64,000 nucleotides of DNA from NCBI GenBank assembly GCA_900316005.1, contig ONBH01000008.1:1-64000 (forward strand). The letters run 5' to 3'. The position numbers and the translations under genes are program-made. The notes under the pieces were generated by a model that saw nothing but the letters and a program-made list of their open reading frames with translations, did not search any database and had not been told where the DNA came from. This document shows positions 44,813 through 54,227 of this stretch, piece after piece. Every line of letters begins with the position of its first letter. Within the stretch, counting starts at the first letter, position 1. This stretch comes from an uncultured Bacteroidales bacterium (GTDB lineage Bacteria > Bacteroidota > Bacteroidia > Bacteroidales > Paludibacteraceae).

Positions 44813-45641
44813 GCTGCGAGCCCGCTGTGACGCGTTGCGTGCGGAGGGTAAGAAAGTTCCCAGAATGGTCATTGTGTTGGTAGGCGATAATCCTGCCAGT
44901 GCCCTATATGTGCAGCATAAGCTGGATGCCTGCCATGCTGTGGGCCTGGAGGCTGACTGCCTCAGGATGCCCGAGAATGTGAGCGAAGCCGAGCTGCGTG
45001 CTATGGTCAGCCGACTCAATCAAGATGACACGGTGGATGGCTTCTTGGTGCAACTGCCTCTGCCCAAGCATATCCATGATGTGAATATCCTGGAGCGCAT
45101 AGACTGGCGAAAGGATGTAGACGGCCTGACGGCAGAGAATATCGGTCGTGCTGTGCTGGGCAAACCCGCCATCGAAAGTGCTACCCCCCGCGGCATCCGC
45201 GAGTTGATGAACCGGTACGGGATCAGTACTGACCACAAACATATCGTCATCGTTGAGCGTAGCGACGAAGAAGGCGAGGCGAGCCTGTTGCTCCCCAACG
45301 TGGTGGACAAACCTCTGGCGAGCCTGATGCTGCTGAACTCGATGGAGAAGAATGCGACCGTCAGCCTATGCCTGGCTACATCGGCGAACCTCCGCGAGAT
45401 GTGCTTGTCAGCCGATATCCTGATCGTCGCCGCCAGTCGTCCCGGACTTATCAAGGGTAATATGGTGCGCGAGGGGGCCGTGGTTATTGATGTAGGCATG
45501 ACGCGTATTGACGGCGTGATGCACGGCGATGTGGACTGGGAGAGTGTGGCACCGAAGTGCTCGTTCATCTCACCCGTGCCGGGCGGCGTTGGCCCCATGA
45601 TCGTCACGGCTTTATTACAAAACCTAATGGATAGAATATGA
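44766..45641 (+). CDS. folD: FolD with altered NADP-binding loop
   Basis: 291 residues. Catalytic region Y-V-Q-H-K-L-D-A-C with the conserved Lys, V-D-G-F-L-V-Q-L-P-L-P and K-D-V-D-G-L, and C-terminal P-V-P-G-G-V-G-P-M. It interconverts methylene- and formyl-tetrahydrofolate with NADP. The usual G-R-S-N-I-V-G-K-P loop reads E-R-S, then 11 extra residues (D-E-E-G-E-A-S-L-L-L-P, 45264-45296), then N-V-V-D-K-P, so two glycines are replaced by Glu and Asp. The dehydrogenase activity may be changed. Stop overlaps the next ATG. Confidence 0.9.
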   Translation: MRVLDGKTTASEIRNELRARCDALRAEGKKVPRMVIVLVGDNPASALYVQHKLDACHAVGLEADCLRMPENVSEAELRAMVSRLNQDDTVDGFLVQLPLPKHIHDVNILERIDWRKDVDGLTAENIGRAVLGKPAIESATPRGIRELMNRYGISTDHKHIVIVERSDEEGEASLLLPNVVDKPLASLMLLNSMEKNATVSLCLATSANLREMCLSADILIVAASRPGLIKGNMVREGAVVIDVGMTRIDGVMHGDVDWESVAPKCSFISPVPGGVGPMIVTALLQNLMDRI

Positions 45642-46291
45642 ATACATTTTTGATGATACTGCTTAGTGCAGTCTGGAGTTCGTACTCCAACAAAACCTAT
45701 CACACCCATGCCGAGTGTGAATTCAACACAACCGAAGAACGCGTGATGGAGGTTGTCAATAAGTTCATCTACGAGTTTCAGGCAGATGTAAACAACCTCT
45801 TTACCTGGGCGTATATCGGTACGGGTAACGAGGCCAATACCGATCGGGATGCCATTGGAATCAAGTACAAGGAGTGTCACTACGACCCCGAGACGCGTGA
45901 TTCGTACAACATAGTGGATGTCTTGCTCAATGGCAAACCCGCGTTCAAAGACCGACGCATAGGCGGACACTACACCGAGACGATGGTGGATAGTACGCGT
46001 AATATACGGCTGGATATTGACTATTCCGGTTCGATGCTTGACAAGGCAGACGCGCAGTTTCATATCACGCCTCTGGATAGTAATCTGGTTCGCGTGCGGC
46101 TGGAGATAAACCTCAAGTTGGGGTGGTTCATCAATCTCTTTATGACCAATCGTATCTGGGTGAACAACGTAGAGTGGCGCATAGGCGTCATCCTGGACAA
46201 CCTGAAGGAATATGCCGAGACAGGCACTGTAACCAAGAAAAGTCAGGAGAATGCCATCCGGAAGGTCAAACGTCGCAAGAGCCTGGAGTAA
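45638..46291 (+). CDS. Hypothetical protein
   Basis: 217 residues, unrecognised. A short hydrophobic start (M-N-T-F-L-M-I-L-L-S-A-V-W) may be a weak signal or anchor. The mid part is an alpha/beta domain with several strands, and the C-terminus is basic (K-V-K-R-R-K-S). It starts in the stop codon of folD and is followed by a repeat spacer. Confidence 0.55.
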   Translation: MNTFLMILLSAVWSSYSNKTYHTHAECEFNTTEERVMEVVNKFIYEFQADVNNLFTWAYIGTGNEANTDRDAIGIKYKECHYDPETRDSYNIVDVLLNGKPAFKDRRIGGHYTETMVDSTRNIRLDIDYSGSMLDKADAQFHITPLDSNLVRVRLEINLKLGWFINLFMTNRIWVNNVEWRIGVILDNLKEYAETGTVTKKSQENAIRKVKRRKSLE

Positions 46292-46301
46292 GGAGTTCGG
46301 G

Positions 46302-46360
46302 ATACAGAATACAGAGTACAGAGTACAGAATACAGAGTACAGAATAAAGAATGCAGAATA
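46302..46360 (+). repeat. CAGAGTACAGAATA tandem repeat spacer
   Basis: Degenerate 10-bp units (ACAGAATACA, ACAGAGTACA and variants) fill the gap to the M16 peptidase start. Confidence 0.85.
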
Positions 46361-49260
46361 TGAAAAAACATCTCGTTTTGCTGATAGCGGCACTATTGGT
46401 GCTTACAGCGCAGGCAATCAATTACAAGACTGTCACCGGTGACCCTACCGGTACGCGTATCTATACGCTCAACAACGGTCTGACAGTCTATCTGAGTCAG
46501 AACCCCGTCAAACCGGAGATACAGACCTTTATTGCCGTCAGGGCAGGCAGTCAGAACGACCCGCTGGAGTCCACCGGTCTGGCGCATTACCAGGAGCATA
46601 TCATGTTCAAGGGTACAACCCACTACGGCACATCCAACTACGAGGAGGAGCGTCCGTTTCTCGAGAAAATAGACGAACTCTACGAGGAGTATGGTCATAC
46701 TTCAGACCCCATTGCACGCAAGGCAATCTATCATATCATCGATAGTATATCGTATCTGAGTTCTAAGATTGCTATTGCCAATGAGTTTGACAAGCTGATG
46801 CAAATCATCGGTGCCACCGGCGTGAATGCCTATACCTCCACCGACCGCACCTGCTACCACGAGGTGATTCCTGCAGGCGAGTTGGAGCGCTGGGCGATGA
46901 TCGAAAGTGACCGCTTTCAGAACCTCGTCGTACGCGGTTTCCATACCGAGTTGGAGGCTGTCTATGAGGAGTTTAATCTCTATTCTACACAAGATGATGA
47001 GAAGGTATCGCTTGCCATAGACCAAATTCTCTATCCCAATATCCCATACCGCCAGCATACCGTCTTGGGTACGCAGGAACACCTGAAGAGCCCGAGCCTG
47101 AAGAATATCAAGTGGTTCTACGATCAGTATTATCGTCCGAACAACGTAGCTGTCGTACTTTCCGGAGATTTGGATTTCGACCAAGCAATCGCAGTTATCG
47201 AACGTTATTTCGGCGGTTGGAAAGCCAACGACGAACTCAAACCCTTTGAACGTATTGAGCAAAAGCCTCTGGCTGCCCATAAGGATACCATCGTCTATGG
47301 TATCGAGTCGCCAAGTGTATATCTGACCTGGTCACTTCCGCCTGTCATGGATAAAGATATACCCGCTCTGTACATGCTCAGTAGCGTTCTGCAGAACGGC
47401 AAGTGCGGTCTGATTGACACCGATATCCTGCTCAGCCAGCGGCTACTGAACGCCTATTGCTTCCTGGATACGGGCAATGACTATTCGAGTTTTTACCTGA
47501 TAGGCGAACCCAAGCAGAAGCAGAAGAAGGAAGAAGTAAAACAAATTCTGTTGGACGAGTTAGAGAAACTCAAACGCGGTGAGTTCGACGACGAGATGTT
47601 GAAAGCCATCATCAATAACGAACGCCGCTATGTGATGTCGTCGTATGATAACAATCTGTATCGCACCTCGCTCTGCATCAGTAGCTTCATCTATGGGATG
47701 CCCCTGGAGGATATAATCTTTGAGACCGACCGCATGGAGAAAGTAACGAAAGAGGATATCGTGCGCGTGGCAAACCGCTACTTCGGTGACAACTACGCAT
47801 GCATCTATAAGGAACAAGGCGAAGGCACCCTGCCGCCCGCCATGGATAAACCTGCCATCACGCCTATTGAGATGAACCGTGACAAGCAGTCTGACTTCAC
47901 GCAGCAGATTAGCACGATGAAGTCGATGGAAACCAAACCGCAGTTCCTGGATTTCGAAAAAGACGTGCAGGTGACTGAGATCAATAAAGGACAAGAACTG
48001 GTGTATAAGACCAACACCGCCAACGAGCTGTTCAACCTTACCTTTACGTTTGACCGCGGTTCGTGGCAAGTGCCGGAGTTAGGACTACTGGGCAGTTACA
48101 TTGACTACCTCGGTACCGGGCGTTTCTCAACCCGGCAACTCCAACGCGAGCTGTATAATCTCGCCTCTGAGATGTGGGTGTCGGTTAACGATGACGAGAC
48201 TACAGTCGGTATCTACGGTCTGCAGGAGAATATGGACGCTTCACTTCATCTCTTAGAGGATTGGCTCCTAACCGCCCAAGCCGATGAGAAAGCCTTCCGC
48301 GAATTGACTCGTGATATTGAGAAGGCGCACAACGATGCCAAGAGCGACCAGGGTTCGTGTTTCTCCACCCTGCAGAGTAATGCGTTGTACGGCATAGACG
48401 CTCATACCCGTGTGACCCTGACGCCCAAGCAGATGAAGAAGTTAACGGGCGCCAAACTGCTGAGCGACTTCCGCTCCTATCTGCCTTCGATTGCACACGT
48501 GGTGTATTACGGCCCGATGCCTATGGATGAGTTGCATAAGAAACTGGTCACCGAATCGCGTCTCATACAGATGACAGACCCTGCTAAGATATCAGAACCC
48601 CAACGCCAGGAACCCCTCCGTATTGATAAGGCGGATGTGTGGGTCGTTCCCTTTAAAGCCAATAACCTCTACTTCGCTTCTTACGCCAACTGGGGTGAGG
48701 TCTATACTCCCAAAGATGAAGCTATCATCAGCCTCTTCAATGAGTATTTCAGTGGCTCGATGGGTGGTATCGTATTCCAGGAGATGCGTGAAGCACGCGC
48801 ATTGTGTTATGCCTCGGGCGCTTACTACGCAACACCCGATCATAAGAACGAACACAATTACTTCATGACCTATATCATCTCGCAGAATGACAAGCTGAAG
48901 GAATGTGTGGAGACGTTCGATGCCATCTGCGACGAGATGCCGATATCCGAAGCCGCTTTTATGCAGGCGAAGACATCGCTGATGAAGAAATTGGAGAAAC
49001 GCCGCTATGTAGGCTATAGTGCCATCAACTCCTTCCTGTATTATCGCGACCTTGGGTGGAATCACGACTGGAACGAAGATGTCTATCACGCCGTTCGTGA
49101 TATGACCCTCAATGATGTTGTGGCCTTCCAGCACGAGCGCGTTGCCAAACGCACCTTCCGCTATATGGTGCTCGGCGACCCCAAACGCATCGATATGAAT
49201 TTCCTGAAAACGCTCGGCGAGTTACGCGAACTGAAAATAAAAGATATATTTGTATATTAA
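46360..49260 (+). CDS. M16 family zinc metallopeptidase, full two-half form
   Basis: 966 residues from ATG 46360 (ATG 46351 is in the repeat). Signal peptide ~1-19. N-terminal half with the inverted zinc motif H-Y-Q-E-H and E-A-V-Y-E-E-F (third ligand Glu). The second half is an inactive-type M16 domain with Y-A-S-G-A-Y. Periplasmic peptidase of the pitrilysin family. One nt short of abutting prfA (stop 49258-49260, ATG 49261). Confidence 0.9.
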   Translation: MKKHLVLLIAALLVLTAQAINYKTVTGDPTGTRIYTLNNGLTVYLSQNPVKPEIQTFIAVRAGSQNDPLESTGLAHYQEHIMFKGTTHYGTSNYEEERPFLEKIDELYEEYGHTSDPIARKAIYHIIDSISYLSSKIAIANEFDKLMQIIGATGVNAYTSTDRTCYHEVIPAGELERWAMIESDRFQNLVVRGFHTELEAVYEEFNLYSTQDDEKVSLAIDQILYPNIPYRQHTVLGTQEHLKSPSLKNIKWFYDQYYRPNNVAVVLSGDLDFDQAIAVIERYFGGWKANDELKPFERIEQKPLAAHKDTIVYGIESPSVYLTWSLPPVMDKDIPALYMLSSVLQNGKCGLIDTDILLSQRLLNAYCFLDTGNDYSSFYLIGEPKQKQKKEEVKQILLDELEKLKRGEFDDEMLKAIINNERRYVMSSYDNNLYRTSLCISSFIYGMPLEDIIFETDRMEKVTKEDIVRVANRYFGDNYACIYKEQGEGTLPPAMDKPAITPIEMNRDKQSDFTQQISTMKSMETKPQFLDFEKDVQVTEINKGQELVYKTNTANELFNLTFTFDRGSWQVPELGLLGSYIDYLGTGRFSTRQLQRELYNLASEMWVSVNDDETTVGIYGLQENMDASLHLLEDWLLTAQADEKAFRELTRDIEKAHNDAKSDQGSCFSTLQSNALYGIDAHTRVTLTPKQMKKLTGAKLLSDFRSYLPSIAHVVYYGPMPMDELHKKLVTESRLIQMTDPAKISEPQRQEPLRIDKADVWVVPFKANNLYFASYANWGEVYTPKDEAIISLFNEYFSGSMGGIVFQEMREARALCYASGAYYATPDHKNEHNYFMTYIISQNDKLKECVETFDAICDEMPISEAAFMQAKTSLMKKLEKRRYVGYSAINSFLYYRDLGWNHDWNEDVYHAVRDMTLNDVVAFQHERVAKRTFRYMVLGDPKRIDMNFLKTLGELRELKIKDIFVY

Positions 49261-50361
49261 ATGGATATACTGGAACGCATAGACGGTCTGGAGGCTAAGT
49301 TTCACGAAGTCAGTCTCCTGCTGACAGACCCCGCTGTTATCGCGGACCAGGCGCGCTATGTGCGTCTTAACCGCGAGTATCACGACCTGGAGCGCGTACT
49401 GGAAGCCGCCGGCCGCTACCGTAAGACTTTACATGCCTTGGATGATGCCCGACAGATCTTTTTCAACGAGAGTGACCCCGAACTGAAAGAGATGGCGCGC
49501 AGTGAGATAGACGAACTGGAACCCCAACTGCCGGCGCTGGAGGAGGAAGTCAAACTGATGCTCCTGCCTCAAGACCCCGAGGACGGCAAGAATGTCGTCA
49601 TGGAGATACGCGGCGGTACCGGCGGCGATGAAGCAGCCCTGTTTGCAGGCGACCTCTTCCGAATGTACACCAAGTACTTCGAGCTGAAGGGCTTCAAATA
49701 TACGGTGTCTTCCTTCTCGGAAGGTGCTGTAGGCGGGTACAAGGAGATTATCTTCAACGTAACCGGCCAGAATGTATATGGCACCCTCAAGTACGAGAGT
49801 GGCGTGCACCGTGTGCAGCGTGTGCCCGCTACCGAGACGCAGGGGCGTGTGCATACCTCTGCCGCAACGGTTGCCGTGCTGCCCGAAGCGGATGAGTTTG
49901 AGGTGCATATCAACGAGGGTGAGATACGCTGGGATTATTTCCGCAGCGGTGGTGCCGGCGGACAGAACGTCAATAAGGTGGAGTCGGGTGTCCGCCTGAG
50001 GTATAACTGGAAGAACCCCAATACCGGTGAGATACAGGAGATCCTGATAGAATGTACTGAGACACGTGACCAGCCTAAAAATAAGGAGCGCGCGCTCGCG
50101 CGCCTGCGCACGCAGATATATGATAAGGAGCACCAGAAGTATCTGGATGACATCTCTGCTCGCCGCAAGACGATGGTCTCTACCGGTGATCGTTCGGCTA
50201 AGATTCGCACCTACAACTATCCGCAGGGGCGCATTACCGACCATCGTATAGGCTATACGGTCTATAACCTGGCGGCTTTCATGGACGGCGACATCCAGGG
50301 CGTCATTGATGCCCTTACCGTAGCCGAGAATGCAGAGCGACTCAAAGAATCAGAGCTGTAA
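49261..50361 (+). CDS. prfA: Peptide chain release factor 1
   Basis: 366 residues. Stop-codon recognition motif P-A-T (R-V-P-A-T-E-T-Q-G-R-V-H-T-S-A) marks RF1, not RF2. G-G-A-G-G-Q-N-V-N-K-V-E-S carries the GGQ. Reads UAA and UAG. Starts right after the M16 stop. Confidence 0.96.
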   Translation: MDILERIDGLEAKFHEVSLLLTDPAVIADQARYVRLNREYHDLERVLEAAGRYRKTLHALDDARQIFFNESDPELKEMARSEIDELEPQLPALEEEVKLMLLPQDPEDGKNVVMEIRGGTGGDEAALFAGDLFRMYTKYFELKGFKYTVSSFSEGAVGGYKEIIFNVTGQNVYGTLKYESGVHRVQRVPATETQGRVHTSAATVAVLPEADEFEVHINEGEIRWDYFRSGGAGGQNVNKVESGVRLRYNWKNPNTGEIQEILIECTETRDQPKNKERALARLRTQIYDKEHQKYLDDISARRKTMVSTGDRSAKIRTYNYPQGRITDHRIGYTVYNLAAFMDGDIQGVIDALTVAENAERLKESEL

Positions 50362-50366
50362 AATGA

Positions 50367-50398
50367 TCTTAAATCTTAAATTTTAAATCTTAAATTTT
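50367..50398 (+). repeat. AAATCTTAAATTTT repeat spacer
   Basis: Alternating AAATCTT and AAATTTT units between prfA and rsmE. The same type occurs at about 42532-42555. Confidence 0.8.
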
Positions 50399-50405
50399 CT
50401 TCGTA

Positions 50406-51119
50406 GTGTATCTATTTTACACCCCTGATATTGAAACGATGCAGTGCCTCTCTGAGGAAGAGAGCGGGCATTGTGTGCGCGTGTTGCGGTACGGGGTAGG
50501 CGATGAAATCCTGCTGACCGATGGGCGTGGTACCACCTATCATGCTGTCATCACCAACCCCAACCCTCGCCGCTGTGAGTTTCGTGTTGTGTCCGGCGAG
50601 GTGCAGAAACCCGGACATAACTTCCGTCTTCACATCGCCATAGCACCGACCAAGAATATAGAACGCCTCGAGTGGATGGTTGAGAAAACCACAGAGATAG
50701 GTATCGATGCCATTACTCCCTTGTTATGCCGTTTCTCGGAACGCAAACAGCTCCGAACCGACCGTCTGCAGAAAATCATACTGTCTGCTGCCAAGCAGAG
50801 TTTGACGCCCTACCTGCCGGAACTGGATGAGTTGACACCCTACGCGGATTTCATCGCTTCGCATCGGCCAGACGATCATACTCAGTGTTTCATCGCCCAT
50901 TGCTACGAGACGGACAAACGACTACTGCGCAACGAGATACAGCCCGGTAAGGATATCGTGGTGCTCATAGGGCCGGAAGGTGATTTTTCCGAACAAGAGG
51001 TACAGATGGCACTCGATGCCGGTTATATACCCGTCTCGTTAGGCTCTTCGCGCCTTCGTACCGAGACAGCCGGCGTGGTGGCCTGTCATACGGCTATTCT
51101 ACTGAATGAGAACGAATGA
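50406..51119 (+). CDS. rsmE: 16S rRNA (uracil-1498-N3)-methyltransferase RsmE
   Basis: 237 residues with GTG start at 50406, chosen because Bacteroidota RsmE proteins begin M-x-L-F-Y-T-P-D-I. N-terminal PUA-like region, then a SPOUT knot with I-G-P-E-G-D-F-S-E-Q-E-V and S-L-G-S-S-R-L-R-T-E-T-A. Uses SAM to methylate U1498. Stop overlaps the ATG of the PAP2 gene. Confidence 0.93.
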   Translation: MYLFYTPDIETMQCLSEEESGHCVRVLRYGVGDEILLTDGRGTTYHAVITNPNPRRCEFRVVSGEVQKPGHNFRLHIAIAPTKNIERLEWMVEKTTEIGIDAITPLLCRFSERKQLRTDRLQKIILSAAKQSLTPYLPELDELTPYADFIASHRPDDHTQCFIAHCYETDKRLLRNEIQPGKDIVVLIGPEGDFSEQEVQMALDAGYIPVSLGSSRLRTETAGVVACHTAILLNENE

Positions 51120-51805
51120 ATTGGCTCATCGACATAGACCAACAACTGCTTCTGGCAATCAATGGCTGGCATGCACCATGGGCGGATACGCTCATGTGGT
51201 ATATTAGTGCCTCGTGGACGTGGATACCGCTTTACCTCGTGCTGGCGGGATTGTTGGTGTGGCGATTTGGCTGGAAGCGGGCGTTCTTGATGCTCGTGGT
51301 CATTGGCTGTGCCGTAGGACTGTCGGACTGGTTCTCAACGCTATTGAAGCACACCATCTGCCGTTTGCGTCCGACATATGAACCCGCATTGGCGGGGATG
51401 GTGCACACGGTGCGCGGTTATACGGGAGGCATGTATGGCTTTCCCTCATCGCATGCTGCCAACACCATGAGCGTTGCCCTGATTTTTAGCCTTCTCTACC
51501 AGCATCCATCGACCCATGATCGGCGACAGACAACAAGCAAGAGCCCGTGGCTCCTGCTCCTTTGGGTTGCGGCCAACTGTTGGTCGCGCATGTATCTGGG
51601 GGTTCACTACCCGGGGGATATCCTGGTGGGACTTATGGTTGGTGCGGCTCTGGCATTTCCGGCGTATAAGGTGTGTCTGTGGCTTCAGAGATGGGAATGG
51701 GTTGAGCCGTCGTGTCGGACTGCTGCGGACGCTCGTCAGGATGCGGCATCCTGTTCGTCTGAATCTGCGGCATGCGAGGCTGCATCACAGACCGATGGTT
51801 CATGA
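51116..51805 (+). CDS. PAP2 phosphatase, membrane
   Basis: 229 residues with five or six spans. Three PAP2 motifs: K-H-T-I-C-R-L-R-P, P-S-S-H-A-A, and S-R-M-Y-L-G-V-H-Y-P-G-D (His nucleophile). Probably dephosphorylates undecaprenyl pyrophosphate or a lipid phosphate. The last ~55 residues are Ala/Ser/Cys-rich and lie antisense to the next gene, so they may be an unselected tail. Confidence 0.88.
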   Translation: MNWLIDIDQQLLLAINGWHAPWADTLMWYISASWTWIPLYLVLAGLLVWRFGWKRAFLMLVVIGCAVGLSDWFSTLLKHTICRLRPTYEPALAGMVHTVRGYTGGMYGFPSSHAANTMSVALIFSLLYQHPSTHDRRQTTSKSPWLLLLWVAANCWSRMYLGVHYPGDILVGLMVGAALAFPAYKVCLWLQRWEWVEPSCRTAADARQDAASCSSESAACEAASQTDGS

Positions 51806-52106
51806 AGCGATTAAACTGCTCTTCACTGAGTATATGCGACAACTCCTCGGTAGCCTGTTGCATGTATTGCAGGTTCTGAGCACGAGTCAAACCCTTGCGA
51901 CGCAGAACGGCATATTTCAGGTGCAGACGATAGAGAGTATCACGCGTCACGGTGTCGCTGATTGCCAGCTCGCGCGTCAATCGTTCGGTCTGCTTCATCG
52001 CTTCTTCCTCCGCTGTGCGAGGGGGCATATGTTCCCCCTGAGGCGGCTGACACCATGCAGGCTGCGATAGCAAAACCAGAAGGGCTATAAGTATAAAATT
52101 ACGCAT
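51633..52106 (-). CDS. Exported Spy/CpxP-like protein
   Basis: 157 residues. Signal peptide ending W-C-Q, then helical part with Q-T-E-R-L-T-R-E-L ... L-S-E-E-Q-F-N-R-F-M, the pattern of the small DUF4890/LTXXQ-type periplasmic proteins, then a Pro/Gln/Met-rich tail. Overlaps the converging PAP2 gene by 173 bp. Possibly a stress chaperone; by pattern only. Confidence 0.7.
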   Translation of the reverse strand: MRNFILIALLVLLSQPAWCQPPQGEHMPPRTAEEEAMKQTERLTRELAISDTVTRDTLYRLHLKYAVLRRKGLTRAQNLQYMQQATEELSHILSEEQFNRFMNHRSVMQPRMPQIQTNRMPHPDERPQQSDTTAQPIPISEATDTPYTPEMPEPHQP

Positions 52107-52153
52107 TATTCCGTATCAATAACAACTGCTAATTCAGCAACAAAAATCGTGCC

Positions 52154-53371
52154 ATGAGGCCTGAAACATACATAGCAAAACGATTGTATTACGGCAATAC
52201 TTCCTCGCATGCCAAGCCCGCTGTGCGCGTAGCACTAATCGGTATGATTATCGGCGTGCTCGTTATGGTTGTGACCATCTCGGTTGTCGTGGGCTTTAAA
52301 CGCACCATTGTCAGCAAAATTACGGGCTTTGGTGCTCATATCCAGGTACTGAGCTTCGAAAGCAACAATACCTATGAGTTCGAACCGATTCACGTACCTG
52401 ATTCCTTGCTCACAGCCATCCGTGCCATTGAGCATGTTACGGAGGTGAATACATTTGTGACGAAACCCGGCATCGTGAAGACGGATAGTGCCTTTCAGGG
52501 TGTCGTCTTCAAGGGGACGGACTATTGGAAATGGTTTGATACGAATCTGTTGCGCGGCGAGCTGCCTAAGACGGCCGAGAGCATTATGATCAGTGCTCGT
52601 CTCGGGCGTATGATGCGTCTGGATGTGGATAGCACGCTGCTCTGTTATTTCGTGGGCGATGAAGTACGCGTTCGTAAGTTCCGTGTCAGCGGGGTCTATG
52701 AAACCGGTCTGGGCGAGTTCGACGAACGATTCATCTTGGGGGCTATTTCGGTGGTGCAGCGACTTAATGCCTGGGATGAGGACGAGGTGTCGGGTATTGA
52801 GATTCTCATTGATGACTTCCGATATCTGGATGAGGCGCGCGACAACGTCTATTTTGCCACAGCCAACCGCTTTGATGAAGAGAGCGGTCAGGCACTTCAT
52901 ACGCGGGACTTGGTGGACCAGAACTATCAGATCTTTGCCTGGCTTGATCTGCTCAATACCAATGTGTGGGTCATCCTGCTGCTGATGCTTGCCGTCAGCG
53001 GGTTTAATATCATATCAGGACTGATTATTATGCTCTTGGATAATATCCAATTGATAGGTCTGCTTAAGTCGCTTGGAGCCGATAACCGATTCATCCGTCG
53101 TATCTTCATTACCGATGCTTGCATGTTGGTGCTGAAAGGTATGTTTTGGGGCAATGTACTTGCACTTGCGCTTTGTGCTGTGCAGTATTTCACGCATATT
53201 CTGCCCCTGGATGCCGCTACGTATTATGTTAGCAGCGTGCCTGTCGCCTTCCCCTGGGGATGGCTCCTGCTGCTTAATATTGGAATACTTGTCGTCAGTT
53301 TCCTGGTGCTGTTGGCTCCATCAGCCATTGTCACCCGCATCTCTCCCGCCCGCGTCATGCACTTTGAATAA
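52154..53371 (+). CDS. LolC/LolE-like ABC transporter permease
   Basis: 405 residues. MacB/FtsX-type layout: one span near the N-terminus (~25-48), a periplasmic domain, then three spans in the C-terminal third with S-G-F-N-I-I-S-G-L-I-I-M-L-L-D and L-I-G-L-L-K-S-L-G-A. Likely extracts lipoproteins from the inner membrane; the ATPase is not next to it. Ends in the repeat spacer. Confidence 0.88.
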   Translation: MRPETYIAKRLYYGNTSSHAKPAVRVALIGMIIGVLVMVVTISVVVGFKRTIVSKITGFGAHIQVLSFESNNTYEFEPIHVPDSLLTAIRAIEHVTEVNTFVTKPGIVKTDSAFQGVVFKGTDYWKWFDTNLLRGELPKTAESIMISARLGRMMRLDVDSTLLCYFVGDEVRVRKFRVSGVYETGLGEFDERFILGAISVVQRLNAWDEDEVSGIEILIDDFRYLDEARDNVYFATANRFDEESGQALHTRDLVDQNYQIFAWLDLLNTNVWVILLLMLAVSGFNIISGLIIMLLDNIQLIGLLKSLGADNRFIRRIFITDACMLVLKGMFWGNVLALALCAVQYFTHILPLDAATYYVSSVPVAFPWGWLLLLNIGILVVSFLVLLAPSAIVTRISPARVMHFE

Positions 53372-53408
53372 CCGATACCGATAACCCAGAACCGATAACC
53401 GATAACCC
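53370..53408 (+). repeat. ACCGATA/ACCCAGA repeat spacer
   Basis: The whole gap from the permease stop codon to the GSCFA ATG is built from 6-7-bp ACCGATA and ACCCAGA units, the same family as in the GNAT gene. Confidence 0.9.
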
Positions 53409-54191
53409 ATGTCCTTCACCACTCCCATAACCATTCCGCGTTCGCCCTGGCCGATACGTTATCAGGACCGTATTCTGATGCTTGGCTCGTGTTTTGCGGA
53501 TAACATAGCCCGAAAACTAAGTGAGTATTATTTCCGTGTTACCGTGAATCCCACGGGAACGCTCTATAATCCCGTATCTGTGGCGCGGCACGTGGATCTG
53601 CTGCGTGAGCACGAGGTGGCCATTATCACCTTTGGCACGGCTTGGGTCTATGAGGATATTCAGACCGGTCTTGTTGTGGATAACTGCCGTAAGCGTCCGG
53701 CGTCCGACTTCCTTCGTCGGCGACTGACGGTCGAGGAGATTGTTAACCTGTGGCAACCTATTATCCATCGCTATGCGGACCGCCGTTTTATATTTACCGT
53801 GTCGCCCATCCGTCATATCAAGGACGGCCTCCACGAGAACCAACTATCGAAAGCCATCTTGCTGCTTGCTATCGAGAAACTGATAAATAACGACGCTGCC
53901 ATCTATTTCCCCTCATACGAACTACTGCAAGACGAACTGCGCGACTACCGCTTCTATGCCTCCGATATGTTGCATCCGTCTGAGACGGCTGTTGAGTATA
54001 TCTTTGAGCGTTTTGCCGATACCTTTCTCTATGATACCGATACCCGAGAGTCTATGCGCAGCTTGCACCAACTCTATCTGGACCGCCGGCACCGCCCGCT
54101 TCATCCCGAAAGCGAGGAGTACCAACAATTTCAGGCTCAAACCGAACTTCGTGCTCGGCAACTTCGTCAACAATTCCCCTGGCTCAACTAA
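53409..54191 (+). CDS. GSCFA domain protein
   Basis: 260 residues. G-S-C-F-A-D-N-I (~27-34) names the family; T-V-S-P-I-R-H-I-K-D and S-D-M-L-H-P-S-E-T-A complete the conserved set. The fold is SGNH-hydrolase-like, so esterase activity is possible. Substrate unknown. Confidence 0.9.
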   Translation: MSFTTPITIPRSPWPIRYQDRILMLGSCFADNIARKLSEYYFRVTVNPTGTLYNPVSVARHVDLLREHEVAIITFGTAWVYEDIQTGLVVDNCRKRPASDFLRRRLTVEEIVNLWQPIIHRYADRRFIFTVSPIRHIKDGLHENQLSKAILLLAIEKLINNDAAIYFPSYELLQDELRDYRFYASDMLHPSETAVEYIFERFADTFLYDTDTRESMRSLHQLYLDRRHRPLHPESEEYQQFQAQTELRARQLRQQFPWLN

Positions 54192-54192
54192 T

Positions 54193-54225
54193 ATTTTCCA
54201 TTTTCCATTTCCCATTTTCCATTTA
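54193..54225 (+). repeat. ATTTTCC/ATTTCCC repeat spacer
   Basis: Four or five 7-8-bp pyrimidine-rich units between GSCFA and the pseudouridine synthase gene. Confidence 0.8.
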
Positions 54226-54227
54226 AA

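Noticed and set aside
45020-46393. 457-codon ORF on the minus strand
   Set aside because: Antisense to folD and the next gene; no domain, start lies in a repeat tract.
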